Source: Diprion similis (Eukaryota; Arthropoda; Insecta; Hymenoptera; Diprionidae). Taken from it: DNA of 64,000 bases. Positions 63,723 to 64,000 of this stretch are shown piece after piece (the first letter of the stretch is position 1; each line of letters begins with the position of its first letter). The notes beneath the pieces were generated by a model. The model worked only from the letters and a program-made list of their open reading frames with translations, searched no databases and was not told the origin of the DNA. The DNA lies in contig NC_060113.1 in assembly GCF_021155765.1 (NCBI RefSeq), forward strand, positions 3,449,001 through 3,513,000. The letters are read 5' to 3'. The translations under genes were made by a program, and so were the position numbers.

Positions 63723-64000
63723 CTGTAACATTTCGTAAAACCATGTTTCTTAAGTTATCCACTTGCGTATTATTGTGATAAATAATTCGTTACTTTGCTT
63801 CTTTAGAAGGCAGCTTAGATTTAATTATCAAAGATTCGTTTCAATTGCCCTAAAAATGTGACTTTAATTTTAAATTGCAGTAAATTTTCACAACTTGTAT
63901 CTGATATTTTTGCTAAAATTTATGAAAAAATAAAAATTCCATATTTTAATGTTTCAGAATATTTGGGGGAATGGATAAGTAATCGTCATTTGTCCCAGGA

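Overview
The window is eukaryotic nuclear DNA from an arthropod, most likely an insect and plausibly a hymenopteran. It is AT-rich, with GT-AG introns often of 70-600 bp, TCAGT-type initiators and AATAAA poly(A) signals. The conserved genes assemble into full-length animal proteins. The order Hymenoptera is inference; no species is claimed. Exon boundaries were worked out by hand from splice sites and reading phase, and total CDS lengths are consistent with complete frames.

Region 1 (1-13.3 kb) is a tandem array of an unrecognised secreted protein family of about 270 residues, encoded by five exons with conserved phases. It holds copy A (entering from the left, with an in-frame TGA), intact copy B (1473-2654), a two-exon pseudogene C (4876-5200), intact copy D (5790-8381) and intact copy F (11560-13304). 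F is a mosaic: its upstream flank and exons 1-2 resemble C, and the end of exon 3 onward resembles D. Intron 3 is identical in D and F over 250 nt, while exons 4-5 differ almost only at amino-acid-changing positions. This looks like duplication or gene conversion followed by diversifying selection and is the most interesting signal in the window.

Region 2 (13.3-28 kb) has ECHS1 (minus), whose first exon with the mitochondrial presequence lies 2.9 kb upstream of exon 2. An intronless two-finger BED zinc-finger gene is nested on the same strand inside that intron. NUP85 (plus) is head-to-head with ECHS1, and GTPBP1 (plus) follows.

Region 3 (30-44 kb) is gene-dense. MED9, NCBP2AS2 and YIPF3 are packed on the minus strand with gaps of 29 and 130 nt, so they may share a transcript. 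RpL10 is divergent from MED9 and has a TOP-like 5' exon. A GC-richer repeat-like island follows, then MGRN1 (minus) head-to-head with SNX29 (plus). SNX29 intron 1 carries a large imperfect foldback repeat.

Region 4 (44-64 kb) begins with 8 kb of gene-free, microsatellite-rich AT sequence. Then come a GLCCI1/FAM117-family gene (minus), another 4 kb spacer, and the 3' part of a TRIM-NHL gene (minus) running off the right edge.

No tRNA, rRNA, CRISPR array or intact transposon was seen. The housekeeping genes cover metabolism (ECHS1), the nuclear pore (NUP85), translation (RpL10, GTPBP1), transcription (MED9), ubiquitination (MGRN1, TRIM-NHL) and membrane traffic (SNX29, YIPF3). They look like unrelated neighbours, linked only by shared promoters or tight packing.
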